12,628 nt of DNA from RH-AL1 sp964243435 (lineage in GTDB: Bacteria > Pseudomonadota > Alphaproteobacteria > Rhizobiales > Beijerinckiaceae), in assembly GCA_964243435.1 (NCBI GenBank), contig CAXTFM010000102.1, positions 1 to 12,628 of the forward strand, given 5' to 3'. Below are positions 1 through 6,998 of this stretch, one piece after another. The notes below the pieces were generated by a model, which searched no databases, had not been told where the DNA came from, and saw nothing but the letters and a program-made list of their open reading frames with translations. Positions within the stretch are counted from its first letter, which is position 1, and each line of letters begins with the position of its first letter. The position numbers and the translations under genes were made by a program.

Positions 1-995
1 AACGCTATCCCCTGACCTTCGGCCCGAGTCCCATCGAGCCGCTGCCGCGGTTGTCCGCGCACCTCGGCGGCGCGGTGGAGATTTATGCCAAGCGAGAGGA
101 TTGCAACTCCGGCCTTGCCTACGGCGGCAACAAGCTGCGCAAGCTCGAATACATCGTGCCCGACGCCATCGCGAGCGGCGCCGACACGCTTGTGTCGATC
201 GGTGGGGTACAATCAAACCATACCCGCATGGTCGCGGCGGTCGCCGCCAAGATTGGCATGAAATGCCATCTCATTCAGGAATCGTGGGTGCCGCACGAGG
301 ACGCCGTGTACGACCGAGTCGGCAACATCCTGCTGTCACGCCTGATGGGTGCGGAAACGCAACTCGTCGACGAGGGCTTCGACATCGGCATCCGCGACAG
401 CTGGAAGAGAGCGCTGGAGGACGTGAAAGCCAAGGGCGGCAAACCCTACGCGATCCCGGCCGGCGCTTCCGTGCACAAGTTCGGCGGCCTTGGCTTCGTC
501 GGCTTTGCCGAGGAGGTACGCGAGCAGGAGGCCGTGATGGGCCTGCGCTTCGACTACGTGGTCGTGTGTACCGTCACTGGCTCGACCCATGCCGGCATGG
601 TGGTCGGCTTCGCGGCGGACGGGCGCGCTCGCAACGTGATCGGCATCGACGCGTCCTGCACGCCCGCGCAGACCAAGGCGCAGGTGCTCGAAATCGCCCG
701 CAACACCGCCGTGCTGGTCAGCGGCAAGGATGTATTGGACGACGACGTCGTCCTGATCGAGGACTATGCCTACCCCGTCTACGGCGTGCCCTCGAAGGAG
801 ACAATCGAGGCCATTCGCCTGTCAGCACGGCTGGAAGCAATGATCACCGACCCGGTCTACGAGGGCAAGTCGATGCAGGGCTTGGTCGACCTTGTGCGGA
901 AGGGGTTCTTCCCCAAGGGGTCGAAGATCCTTTACGCCCACCTTGGCGGCGCGCCGGCGCTGAACGGCTACAGCTACACGTTCCGCAACGGCTGA
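1..995 (+). CDS. acdS: 1-aminocyclopropane-1-carboxylate deaminase, 5' partial
   Basis: PLP-dependent cytoplasmic enzyme that cleaves ACC, the plant ethylene precursor, to 2-oxobutyrate and ammonia. The frame is open from base 3 (RYPLTFGPSPIEPL), which aligns with residue 8 of the 338-residue Pseudomonas AcdS, so about seven codons lie left of the window. The PLP lysine sits in GGNKLRKLEY (codon 132-134) and the active-site serine in GGVQSNHT (codon 213-215). The C-terminal DPVYEGKS and HLGG segments keep the Tyr-Glu pair and the Leu (294/295 and 322 in Pseudomonas numbering) that separate true ACC deaminases from D-cysteine desulfhydrases. The C-terminus ALNGYSYTFRNG is complete and ends in TGA. 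A TTG at 51 is in frame but internal to the conserved domain, so it is not the start. An IS630 remnant follows directly. No AcdR-type regulator is visible; one could lie off the left edge. I am very sure of the family and fairly sure it is functional if the missing start is intact. Confidence 0.95.
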   Translation, partial: RYPLTFGPSPIEPLPRLSAHLGGAVEIYAKREDCNSGLAYGGNKLRKLEYIVPDAIASGADTLVSIGGVQSNHTRMVAAVAAKIGMKCHLIQESWVPHEDAVYDRVGNILLSRLMGAETQLVDEGFDIGIRDSWKRALEDVKAKGGKPYAIPAGASVHKFGGLGFVGFAEEVREQEAVMGLRFDYVVVCTVTGSTHAGMVVGFAADGRARNVIGIDASCTPAQTKAQVLEIARNTAVLVSGKDVLDDDVVLIEDYAYPVYGVPSKETIEAIRLSARLEAMITDPVYEGKSMQGLVDLVRKGFFPKGSKILYAHLGGAPALNGYSYTFRNG

Positions 996-1052
996 GCGGG
1001 TTCAGCGCGCGATGTGGCTCGGTTTCGGATATGACGAGATCGGCGAAGCCGA

Positions 1053-1627
1053 AAGGGGCTGCGCGACGCTGTGGCCGAGGCAAAGCGAGCCCATCCCGGC
1101 AGGCGGCTCGCCTTGTGGTTCATGGACGAGGCGCGGGTCGGTCAGAAGGGGCGCACCGGGCACCGCTGGTGGCTACGCGGCGAGCATCCGCCGGACGCAT
1201 GCGGCAGGCGCTTTTCGTCCGCTTACATCTTCGCCGCCGTGCGCCCAGCCACCGGCGAGGACGTCACCCTCGTGCTGTCGCGCGTGTGCACCGCGTCCAT
1301 GAACCACTTCCTCGCCGAGTTCTCGGCCGCCGTGCCGACCGACACGCACGCCGTGATGGTGCTCGACGGTGCCGGCTGGCACGACCAGCGCTCCGTGAGC
1401 GTCCCGGCCAACGTCACGCCGGTTGAGCTGCCGCCCTTAGCCCCGAACTGAACCCGGTGGAGCGGCTCTGGCTGCACCTGCGCGGATGCACCTGTCGCAC
1501 CGGCTCTTTGCCGATTAGGAGACCGTGGTCGACGCCTGCGTCCGCGCCGGGAACGCGCTCGTCGCCGAACCAGGCCGTCCGCGCACCCTCACCGGCTAAC
1601 CCCTACACCAAACAGATCAACGCGTGA
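1053..1627 (+). pseudogene. IS630-family transposase, C-terminal remnant, multiply frameshifted
   Basis: Remnant of a DDE transposase (IS630/Tc1-mariner type). Homology begins near KGLRDAVAEAKRAHPGRR, so the N-terminal DNA-binding half is missing. The first catalytic Asp is in LWFMDEARVGQKGR and the second in AVMVLDGAGWHD. The third acidic residue, in SPELNPVERLW, is readable only after a frame change. A base is missing near 1437-1438, where a Tyr codon is expected between PP and SPELNP, which produces the stop at 1449-1451. A second frame change lies near 1481-1486. An in-frame TAG at 1516-1518 replaces an expected Tyr codon, and an extra base near 1598 precedes the terminal PYTKQINA and stop at 1625-1627. 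At least three indels plus one nonsense codon mean it is dead. It separates acdS from the transporter operon. Its sequence subgroup differs from the right-hand IS630 remnant. Confidence 0.85.
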
Positions 1628-1660
1628 GCGCAGCGGTATGACATCGCCACGATTATGAAT

Positions 1661-1690
1661 TTGGCGATCGCTGATCGGTGCTGCTAGCGT
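1661..1690 (+). promoter_or_regulatory. possible weak sigma70-type promoter for the transporter/oxidase operon
   Basis: The 157-nt gap between the transposase remnant and the binding-protein gene is the only sizeable non-coding stretch upstream of the operon, so a promoter is expected here. TTGGCG at 1661-1666 and TAGCGT at 1685-1690 are separated by 18 nt. The -10 match is poor. An 8-bp palindrome GCGATCGC overlaps the -35 at 1664-1671 and could be an operator half or chance. This is inference from position and weak motif matches only. Confidence 0.2.
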
Positions 1691-1784
1691 TGCCGTGGAA
1701 TACAGCGTGTTCGCACCATGGGGCGAGTGGCACGCGGCTTGTCTGTTTCCCCAGCCTCCTTGTGCTGTCAGTCGGACCACTCCC

Positions 1785-2831
1785 ATGCGCGAATCGACTT
1801 CAACCGGCGCAATATTGACCGGCCTCATCGGCGCCCTGATGCTCTCGTCCGCCGCGGCGTTCGCGCAACAGCACCTCACGGTGGCAGGCTATGGGGGAAG
1901 CTACGAGCAGGTCATGCGCGCGAGTGTCATCCCGGCCTTTGAGCGGGACAACAATGTCAAGATCGACTACCTCACCGGCAACTCCTCCGACAACCTGGCC
2001 CGCATGCAAGCACAGCGCGGCAACCAGAGCATCGGCGTTGCCGTGCTCGACGACGGGCCGATGGTGCAGGCGGCGTCGCTCGGCCTCTGCCAGAAGCTGC
2101 CGGACTCCGTGCGCGACGCGGTCTACCCCATCGCCGTGCTCGGCGATAACCACGCGGTGGGCACGGGGTTCGGCTTCACGGGCATCGCCTACAACGCAAA
2201 GGTCTTCGCCGAACGCAACCTGCCCGTGCCAACCTCGTGGATGGACCTCGCTCGTCCCGAGTACAAGCAACGCCTGTCGATACCCGGCATCGATAACACC
2301 TACGGCGTCCACACGCTGGCGATGATGGCCCGCATCAACGGCGGCGGGGACGGCGACGTCGCGCCGGGCCTGAAGGTCATGCGCCAGCAGATCAACCCGA
2401 ACGTGCTCGCCTATGAGAGCAGTCCGGGCAAAATGAGCGAGATGTTCCAGGCCGGCGACATTTGGCTGGCGGTTTGGGGCTCCTCGCGCGTCGCGGCCAT
2501 GCAGCAGGCCGGGTTTCCGCTTGCCATCGCTCGGCCGAAGGAAGGTGCCGTGGTGTTGATGACGGCAGCCTGCGCGGTCAGCGGCAGTCCGAATGCGGAC
2601 ATCGCAAACAGGTTCCTCGCCACCCTCGTCTCGCCGCCCGTGCAGCAGGCCTATGCCGCGCAATACGGCGCGGGCCCGACGAACAGGGCAACGCAGTTGC
2701 CGCCGGATGTGACGGAGCGCGTGATCTACGGCGAGGCGCAGGTTCGCGGCCTTGTGGCCCTCGACTGGACCGTGATCAACCGCGATCGCGCCGACTGGAC
2801 GCGCAAGTGGCAGCGCCAAGTGGAACGCTGA
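1785..2831 (+). CDS. ABC transporter periplasmic substrate-binding protein (PotD-like, SBP_bac_8 class)
   Basis: Periplasmic solute receptor of a spermidine/putrescine/opine-type ABC importer, 348 residues. I chose ATG 1785 because it gives a classic signal peptide: MREST, a hydrophobic core (GAILTGLIGALML), then SSAAAFA with likely cleavage before QQ at residue 28. Upstream in-frame codons from 1695 would only add a non-signal extension. There is no good Shine-Dalgarno sequence. The mature N-terminus LTVAGYGGSYEQV matches the beta-strand and YGGSY turn typical of PotD-like receptors; TSWMDLARPEYK (about 180-192) and WGSSRVAAMQQAGF (about 255-270) are also family-like. The stop overlaps the ATPase start by one base (TGATG), so this is the first gene of a translationally coupled operon. 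The ligand is not readable. The family binds polyamines, mannopine-type opines, aminophosphonates and related amines, and the downstream C-N oxidases favour an amine or opine. Confidence 0.9.
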   Translation: MRESTSTGAILTGLIGALMLSSAAAFAQQHLTVAGYGGSYEQVMRASVIPAFERDNNVKIDYLTGNSSDNLARMQAQRGNQSIGVAVLDDGPMVQAASLGLCQKLPDSVRDAVYPIAVLGDNHAVGTGFGFTGIAYNAKVFAERNLPVPTSWMDLARPEYKQRLSIPGIDNTYGVHTLAMMARINGGGDGDVAPGLKVMRQQINPNVLAYESSPGKMSEMFQAGDIWLAVWGSSRVAAMQQAGFPLAIARPKEGAVVLMTAACAVSGSPNADIANRFLATLVSPPVQQAYAAQYGAGPTNRATQLPPDVTERVIYGEAQVRGLVALDWTVINRDRADWTRKWQRQVER

Positions 2832-3874
2832 TGGCGCCCTTCCTGGCGCTCGACCGTCTTGGCAAGCGCTATGGCACCGCAGCCGTGGTGCAGGATGTCA
2901 CCATCGACGTCGCCGAGGGCGAGTTCCTCGGCCTACTGGGGCCTTCCGGCTGCGGCAAGACGACGACCCTTCAGATGATCGCCGGGTTCGAGGCGCCGAC
3001 GAGTGGCGGCATCCGGCTTCAAGGGAGCGACTTGACGGCGGTTCCCGCCGCCAAGCGCGGGATCGGGCTGGTGTTCCAGTCCTATGCGCTGTTTCCGCAC
3101 ATGACGGCGGCGGAGAACGTGGTGTTCGGCCTCGAGATGCGCCGTGTGCCCAAGCCCGAGCGCCGCAAGCGAGTCGCCGCCGCGCTCGACCTCGTCCATC
3201 TGGCGCATTTAGCCGATCGCTACCCCCGCCACATGTCCGGCGGCCAGCAGCAGCGCGTGGCGCTTGCCCGCGCCCTGGTCTTCGAGCCGCGCCTGCTCCT
3301 CCTCGACGAGCCGCTGTCGAACCTCGATGCCAAGCTTCGCGAACAGCTCCAGGTTGAGCTGCGCGAGTTGCAGCGCCGCATCGGCGTCACCACGATCCTG
3401 GTCACGCATGACCAAACCGAGGCGATGGCCCTTTGCGACCGCGTGGCGGTGATGCAGGCCGGGCGGCTGGTGCAGATCGATGCGCCGTGGCGGGCGTACG
3501 ATCTTCCCGCCGACGGCTTCGTCGCCGACTTCCTGGGCCGCAGCAACCGTTTGCCGGCTCGCGCCGCGGCGGGGCAGGCCGAGGCCGGGGGCCATCGCTT
3601 CGCCCTTCCGCCGGATCTCGTGGAACGGCGCGGCGAGGTTTTGCTGACGATCCGCCCGGAGCGCCTGCGCATCCACTGCGACGGTGCCGCGGGCCTCGGC
3701 GGGCAGGTGCATTCCCGCCTCTTCCTCGGCGGGTCCTGGCTCTACCGTGTCGACACGGTGCTGGGAGCGATGATGGTAGCGGCGCAGAACACCGGCGCCG
3801 TGCCCGTCGAGGAGGGCGCCAGCGTGACATTGGACTGGGACGCCCACAGCCTGCGCTGGCTGGACAGGGCATGA
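2831..3874 (+). CDS. ABC transporter ATP-binding protein (PotA-like)
   Basis: Cytoplasmic ATPase of the importer, 347 residues, the usual length for PotA/UgpC-type proteins. Visible in order: A-loop Tyr in GKRYG (14), Walker A GPSGCGKT (37-44), Q-loop VFQSYALFPH (Gln 83), signature MSGGQQQR (135-142), Walker B LLLLDEP with catalytic Glu 160, D-loop SNLDAK, H-loop His 193 in LVTHDQTEA, and a C-terminal TOBE-type region from about 270 including LLTIRPERLRI. All ATPase residues are intact. ATG 2831 overlaps the receptor stop by one base, and the gene end overlaps the first permease by four bases (ATGA). A longer open frame upstream lies inside the receptor gene and is not real. The family assignment is secure; the substrate is set by the receptor and permeases. 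Confidence 0.95.
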   Translation: MAPFLALDRLGKRYGTAAVVQDVTIDVAEGEFLGLLGPSGCGKTTTLQMIAGFEAPTSGGIRLQGSDLTAVPAAKRGIGLVFQSYALFPHMTAAENVVFGLEMRRVPKPERRKRVAAALDLVHLAHLADRYPRHMSGGQQQRVALARALVFEPRLLLLDEPLSNLDAKLREQLQVELRELQRRIGVTTILVTHDQTEAMALCDRVAVMQAGRLVQIDAPWRAYDLPADGFVADFLGRSNRLPARAAAGQAEAGGHRFALPPDLVERRGEVLLTIRPERLRIHCDGAAGLGGQVHSRLFLGGSWLYRVDTVLGAMMVAAQNTGAVPVEEGASVTLDWDAHSLRWLDRA

Positions 3875-4755
3875 GACGCCGGGACGCCTTTGATCCGGCG
3901 CTGCTCGCCGCGCCCTCTACGTTGGTTTACGCGGGGGCGCTGCTGCTGCCGCTCGCCGGAGTGCTGACGCTCAGCCTGCACGGCTTCGACTTCGACAAAG
4001 GGGTGCTCCCTGACCTCGGCCTGGACAACTACCGCGAGCTGTTGAGCGACCCGCTGTTCCACGAGGCGTTGCTCCGCACCTTCCGGGTCGCGATCCTGAC
4101 CACCGCGATCTGCATCGCAGTTGGGGTGCCGGAAGCATGGATCATCTACCGCGTGGCGCCGCGCTGGCGCGGGTTCGTGCGTCTGATGGTGGTCGCCCCG
4201 CTGCTGGTGTCGGTGGTCGGCCGCAACTTCGGCTGGATGGTGCTGCTCGGCGGCAACGGCCTCGTCAACGCGACATTGGTCGCCCTTGGTGTGCCCGGTG
4301 CTCCGTTTCGCCTAATGTTCACGGAGCTCGCCGTCGTCGTGGGGCTCGTCCACGTCATGGTTCCACTCGTCGTCCTATCGGTTTGGGCAAGTCTCGGGCG
4401 GCTCGATCCGTCCCTGGAGCGCGCGGCGACGAACCTCGGCGCCGGCCAACTCACGGTGCTCCGGCGCGTCGTGCTGCCAAACGTCATGCCGGGCGTCATG
4501 GCCGGTGCGCTGATGGTGTTCTGCCTATCCGCTTCCGCCTTTGCGACGCCGCAGATGCTGGGTGGCAATCGGCTCAGGGTCGTGTCCAGCATGACCTACA
4601 ATGAATACTTGAACACGCTCGATTGGCCCCTCGGTTCGGCGTTGGCGACGCTGCTGATGCTGGCCATCCTGCTGACCACGCTGCTGTGGACGCGCCTCGT
4701 GGAGGCGCGCGCGCTGCGCCATCTGGGTGACGCCGCCCCGGAGGTGGGCACGTGA
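3871..4755 (+). CDS. ABC transporter permease (PotB-like)
   Basis: Inner-membrane permease of 294 residues. Six hydrophobic segments can be picked out at about 18-37, 71-93, 103-126, 148-175, 204-229 and 252-276. The cytoplasmic EAA loop (about 183-210: ERAATNLGAGQ, then VVLPNVMPGV) is the ATPase contact of MetI/BPD-type permeases. The start ATG 3871 sits in a four-base ATGA overlap with the ATPase stop, and the end overlaps the next permease by four bases. Order and size match PotB. The RNFGWMVLLGGNG stretch after TM3 is typical of the PotB/opine-permease group. No oddities are seen. Confidence 0.92.
   Translation: MRRRDAFDPALLAAPSTLVYAGALLLPLAGVLTLSLHGFDFDKGVLPDLGLDNYRELLSDPLFHEALLRTFRVAILTTAICIAVGVPEAWIIYRVAPRWRGFVRLMVVAPLLVSVVGRNFGWMVLLGGNGLVNATLVALGVPGAPFRLMFTELAVVVGLVHVMVPLVVLSVWASLGRLDPSLERAATNLGAGQLTVLRRVVLPNVMPGVMAGALMVFCLSASAFATPQMLGGNRLRVVSSMTYNEYLNTLDWPLGSALATLLMLAILLTTLLWTRLVEARALRHLGDAAPEVGT
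4740..4745 (+). promoter_or_regulatory. strong Shine-Dalgarno site deciding the GTG start of the second permease
   Basis: GGAGGT lies six bases before GTG 4752, inside the end of the first permease gene. It supports a GTG start in the four-base overlap rather than a later ATG. Confidence 0.6.
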
Positions 4756-5552
4756 GTCGCAACGGCCCGCTGGCGCTGCTCTTCCACGCCGCGTTCCTCC
4801 TGTTCATCCTCGCGCCGCTCGCGGTGGTGATCGCGGTGTCCTTCACCAGCCAGGGCTACCTCGCCCTGCCGACCCACGGCGTCTCGCTGCGCTGGTGGCG
4901 CGCCCTCGTCGACAATCCGCGCTTCCTGCACAGCTTCTGGTACAGCGTGCGCCTGGGCTTCGTCTCGGCGACGCTGTCGGCCCTCATCGCGGTACCGGCG
5001 GCGCTCGCGATCGCTCGGCGGCGATTTCCCGGCCGCGACGCCCTCGCGGCGCTGCTGGCCTCGCCGCTGATGATCCCGCAGGTCGTGCTCGGCGTCGCGC
5101 TGCTGCGCTTCTTTTCCGGCTTCGGCCTGTCGGGCAGCTTCGTCGGGTTGGTGGCGGCGCACCTCATCGTTGTCACGCCCTACATGCTGCGCGTGGTCGG
5201 GGCGGGCTTGGCGGGGCTCGACCTGCGCCTGGAGCACGCGGCCGAGAGCCTGGGCGCGGACCGCTTCACGGTGTTCCGACGGGTGACCCTGCCGATGATC
5301 GCGCCAGGTCTGGCGGGCGGCTGGATCCTCGCCTTCATCACCAGCTTCGACGAGCTGACGGTGAGTCTTTTCCTTGCCTCGCCCTCGGCCAATCCGCTGC
5401 CCGTGCAGCTTTTCAACTACATCGACCAGATGACCGATCCGCTGGTGGCCGCGGTGTCGGCCGCGCTGATCCTCTTCACGGGCATCGTCATGGTGGCAGT
5501 TGACCGTTTCTATCCGATCGACCGTCTTCTCACGGGGGAGCGTCGCAGCTGA
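4752..5552 (+). CDS. ABC transporter permease (PotC-like)
   Basis: Second inner-membrane permease, 266 residues, starting with GTG 4752 in a GTGA overlap and preceded by GGAGGT at ideal spacing. Hydrophobic segments lie at about 8-31, 64-88, 97-120, 130-150, 183-205 and 232-251. The EAA loop (161-190: EHAAESLGADRF, then RRVTLPMIAPGL) and the following ITSFDELTVSLFL are hallmark PotC features. It would pair with the upstream PotB-like permease to form the channel. The stop overlaps the ATG of the first oxidoreductase by one base, which ties transport directly to the oxidation genes. Confidence 0.93.
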   Translation: MSRNGPLALLFHAAFLLFILAPLAVVIAVSFTSQGYLALPTHGVSLRWWRALVDNPRFLHSFWYSVRLGFVSATLSALIAVPAALAIARRRFPGRDALAALLASPLMIPQVVLGVALLRFFSGFGLSGSFVGLVAAHLIVVTPYMLRVVGAGLAGLDLRLEHAAESLGADRFTVFRRVTLPMIAPGLAGGWILAFITSFDELTVSLFLASPSANPLPVQLFNYIDQMTDPLVAAVSAALILFTGIVMVAVDRFYPIDRLLTGERRS

Positions 5553-6685
5553 TGCCTCGAAGCGCAAAGCACACGGCCGACGCCATCGTCATCGGAGGCG
5601 GCCTCGTCGGCACGGCCATCGCCTACGGGCTGCAGCGCACCGGCCTCGCGACCGTCGTGCTGGACGAGGGCGACGTGGCCCACCGTGCCAGCCGCGGCAA
5701 CTTCGGACTGGTCTGGGTTCAGTCCAAGGGGCTTGGCGCCGTCCATTACCAGCACTGGACGCGGGCTTCGGCGACGGCGTGGCCCGACTTGGCGCGGGAG
5801 CTGCGCGAGGGGACCGGCATTGACGCGGTGCTGTCTCAGCCGGGTGGCCTGCATTTCTGCTTCTCCGACGAGGAGATGGTGACGCGCGACGCGATGATGG
5901 CGCAGCTTCGCCGCGAGGGCGGCAATGCCGGCTACGACTACAAAATGGTGCCGGCGACCGAGCTGCGCGACATGGTGCCCGGCCTCGGGTCCGCCGTGGT
6001 GGGGGCCTCGTTCACGCCCTACGACGGCCACGCGAGCCCACTTCATCTGCTCCGCGCGCTCCATGCCGGCTTCTGCGGTGCCGGCGGGCGCTATCGCCCC
6101 GACACGACGGTGGCGGCGATCCATGCCGCCGCGCATGACTTCACCGTGACGGTGCGGGACGAAAGCATTTGCGCGCCGATCCTCGTGCTCGCCTCCGGCC
6201 TCGGCAACACCGGTCTCGCCCCGCTGGTCGGCTTGACGGCGCCCCTGCGGCCCGAGCGCGGGCAGATCGTGGTGACGGAACGCACCCGCGAGACGTTGGG
6301 CCTCCCGACCCACGTGGTTCGCCAAACGGACGAAGGCTCCCTGCTGCTCGGCGACAGCAAGGAGGATGCGGGCTTCGACACGCTGACCCAGACGCCCGCG
6401 ATCATGCGTATGATAGCACAACGTGCCGTTCGCACCTTTCCATGGATCGCCGACCTCAACATCGTGCGGGCCTGGGCCGCGCTGCGGGTCATGTCGCCGG
6501 ACGGCAAGCCGATCTACGAGCAGTCCGAGCGTTACCCCGGCGCCTTCGTCGCCAACTGCCATTCCGGCGTCACCCTGGCCGCGGCACACGCCAATCTCTT
6601 GGCGCCGATGATCGCCGCGGGTGTCCTCGCGCCCGGGATGGCACCTTTCAGCGCGGAGCGTTTCGATGTTCAAAAGGCGGCCTGA
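5552..6685 (+). CDS. FAD-dependent oxidoreductase, DAO family (HcnC/OoxB/LhpB-like beta subunit)
   Basis: Flavoprotein of the glycine/D-amino-acid oxidase (DAO) fold, 377 residues, expected to oxidise a C-N bond of an amino or imino acid. The N-terminal Rossmann motif is DAIVIGGGLVG (glycines 15-20), followed by an acidic pair after strand 2 (VVLDEGD) and RASRGNFGLVW (46-55), typical of the HcnC/opine-oxidase beta group. Mid-protein RPERGQIVVTER and the C-terminal RAWAALRVMSPDGKP and NCHSGVTLAAAHANLL segments are FAD-contact regions of the same group. The start ATG 5552 overlaps the permease stop by one base, and GGGGGAG lies 11 bases upstream. It is followed by gamma- and alpha-like genes, the arrangement of heterotrimeric hydrogen cyanide synthase, octopine/nopaline oxidase and D-hydroxyproline dehydrogenase. 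Which substrate it uses cannot be read. Confidence 0.88.
   Translation: MPRSAKHTADAIVIGGGLVGTAIAYGLQRTGLATVVLDEGDVAHRASRGNFGLVWVQSKGLGAVHYQHWTRASATAWPDLARELREGTGIDAVLSQPGGLHFCFSDEEMVTRDAMMAQLRREGGNAGYDYKMVPATELRDMVPGLGSAVVGASFTPYDGHASPLHLLRALHAGFCGAGGRYRPDTTVAAIHAAAHDFTVTVRDESICAPILVLASGLGNTGLAPLVGLTAPLRPERGQIVVTERTRETLGLPTHVVRQTDEGSLLLGDSKEDAGFDTLTQTPAIMRMIAQRAVRTFPWIADLNIVRAWAALRVMSPDGKPIYEQSERYPGAFVANCHSGVTLAAAHANLLAPMIAAGVLAPGMAPFSAERFDVQKAA
6655..6658 (+). promoter_or_regulatory. Shine-Dalgarno deciding the start of the [2Fe-2S] subunit
   Basis: GGAG lies seven bases before ATG 6666. The ATG overlaps the preceding gene by 20 bases, the longest overlap in the operon. The site favours ATG 6666 over the upstream in-frame ATG at 6621. 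Confidence 0.45.
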
Positions 6686-6998
6686 AGCCCGGCCCGCACC
6701 ACGGGACCGGCTGATCGACGTGTTGGTGGGCGAGGAACGCGTGCGCGTGCCGGAGGGCGCGTCGGCCGCGGCGGCGGTCCTGCTTTCCGGCGCCCCCGCG
6801 ATCCGAACGACGCCCGTGAGCGGCGCGCCGCGCCTGCCCTACTGCATGATGGGCGCGTGCTTCGACTGCTTGGCGGAGATCGACGGCGTCGCCAATCGAC
6901 AGGCCTGCCTGGTGCCGGTCGCGCCGGAGATGCACATCCGGCCGCAGCAGGGGCGCCGCGCCGTGCGGCTCGACGGCGGGACGGGGGGTATGCCGTGA
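6666..6998 (+). CDS. small [2Fe-2S] subunit (HcnA/LhpF-like gamma, Fer2_4 type)
   Basis: Protein of 110 residues carrying one plant-ferredoxin-like [2Fe-2S] cluster. The ligands are Cys60, Cys65, Cys68 and Cys81, spaced C-x4-C-x2-C-x12-C (YCMMGACFDCLAEIDG, then RQAC), the pattern of HcnA, the SoxA N-terminal domain and hydroxyproline dehydrogenase gamma subunits. The preceding VLVGEERVRVPEGASAAAAVL (about 19-39) forms the beta-grasp start. It should shuttle electrons between the alpha and beta flavins. ATG 6666 gives the normal family length. It ends in a four-base GTGA overlap with the alpha gene. Confidence in the family and cluster is high. Confidence 0.92.
   Translation: MFKRRPEARPAPRDRLIDVLVGEERVRVPEGASAAAAVLLSGAPAIRTTPVSGAPRLPYCMMGACFDCLAEIDGVANRQACLVPVAPEMHIRPQQGRRAVRLDGGTGGMP

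Noticed and set aside
991..1006. Small inverted repeat GCTGA/TCAGC at the acdS stop as a terminator
   Set aside because: Only a 5-bp stem with a 6-nt loop and no T-run, so not a credible intrinsic terminator.
101..1426. Long plus-strand reading frame overlapping acdS and the IS remnant in another frame
   Set aside because: Arg-rich product with no motifs, produced by high GC content; acdS in the true frame explains the region.
1800..2819. Long antisense reading frame opposite the binding-protein gene
   Set aside because: His/Arg/Ala-rich shadow of the real gene with no recognisable domain; typical of high-GC DNA.
4596..5567. Long antisense reading frame opposite the permeases
   Set aside because: Low-complexity Arg/Glu/Gln-rich shadow of the membrane-protein codons.
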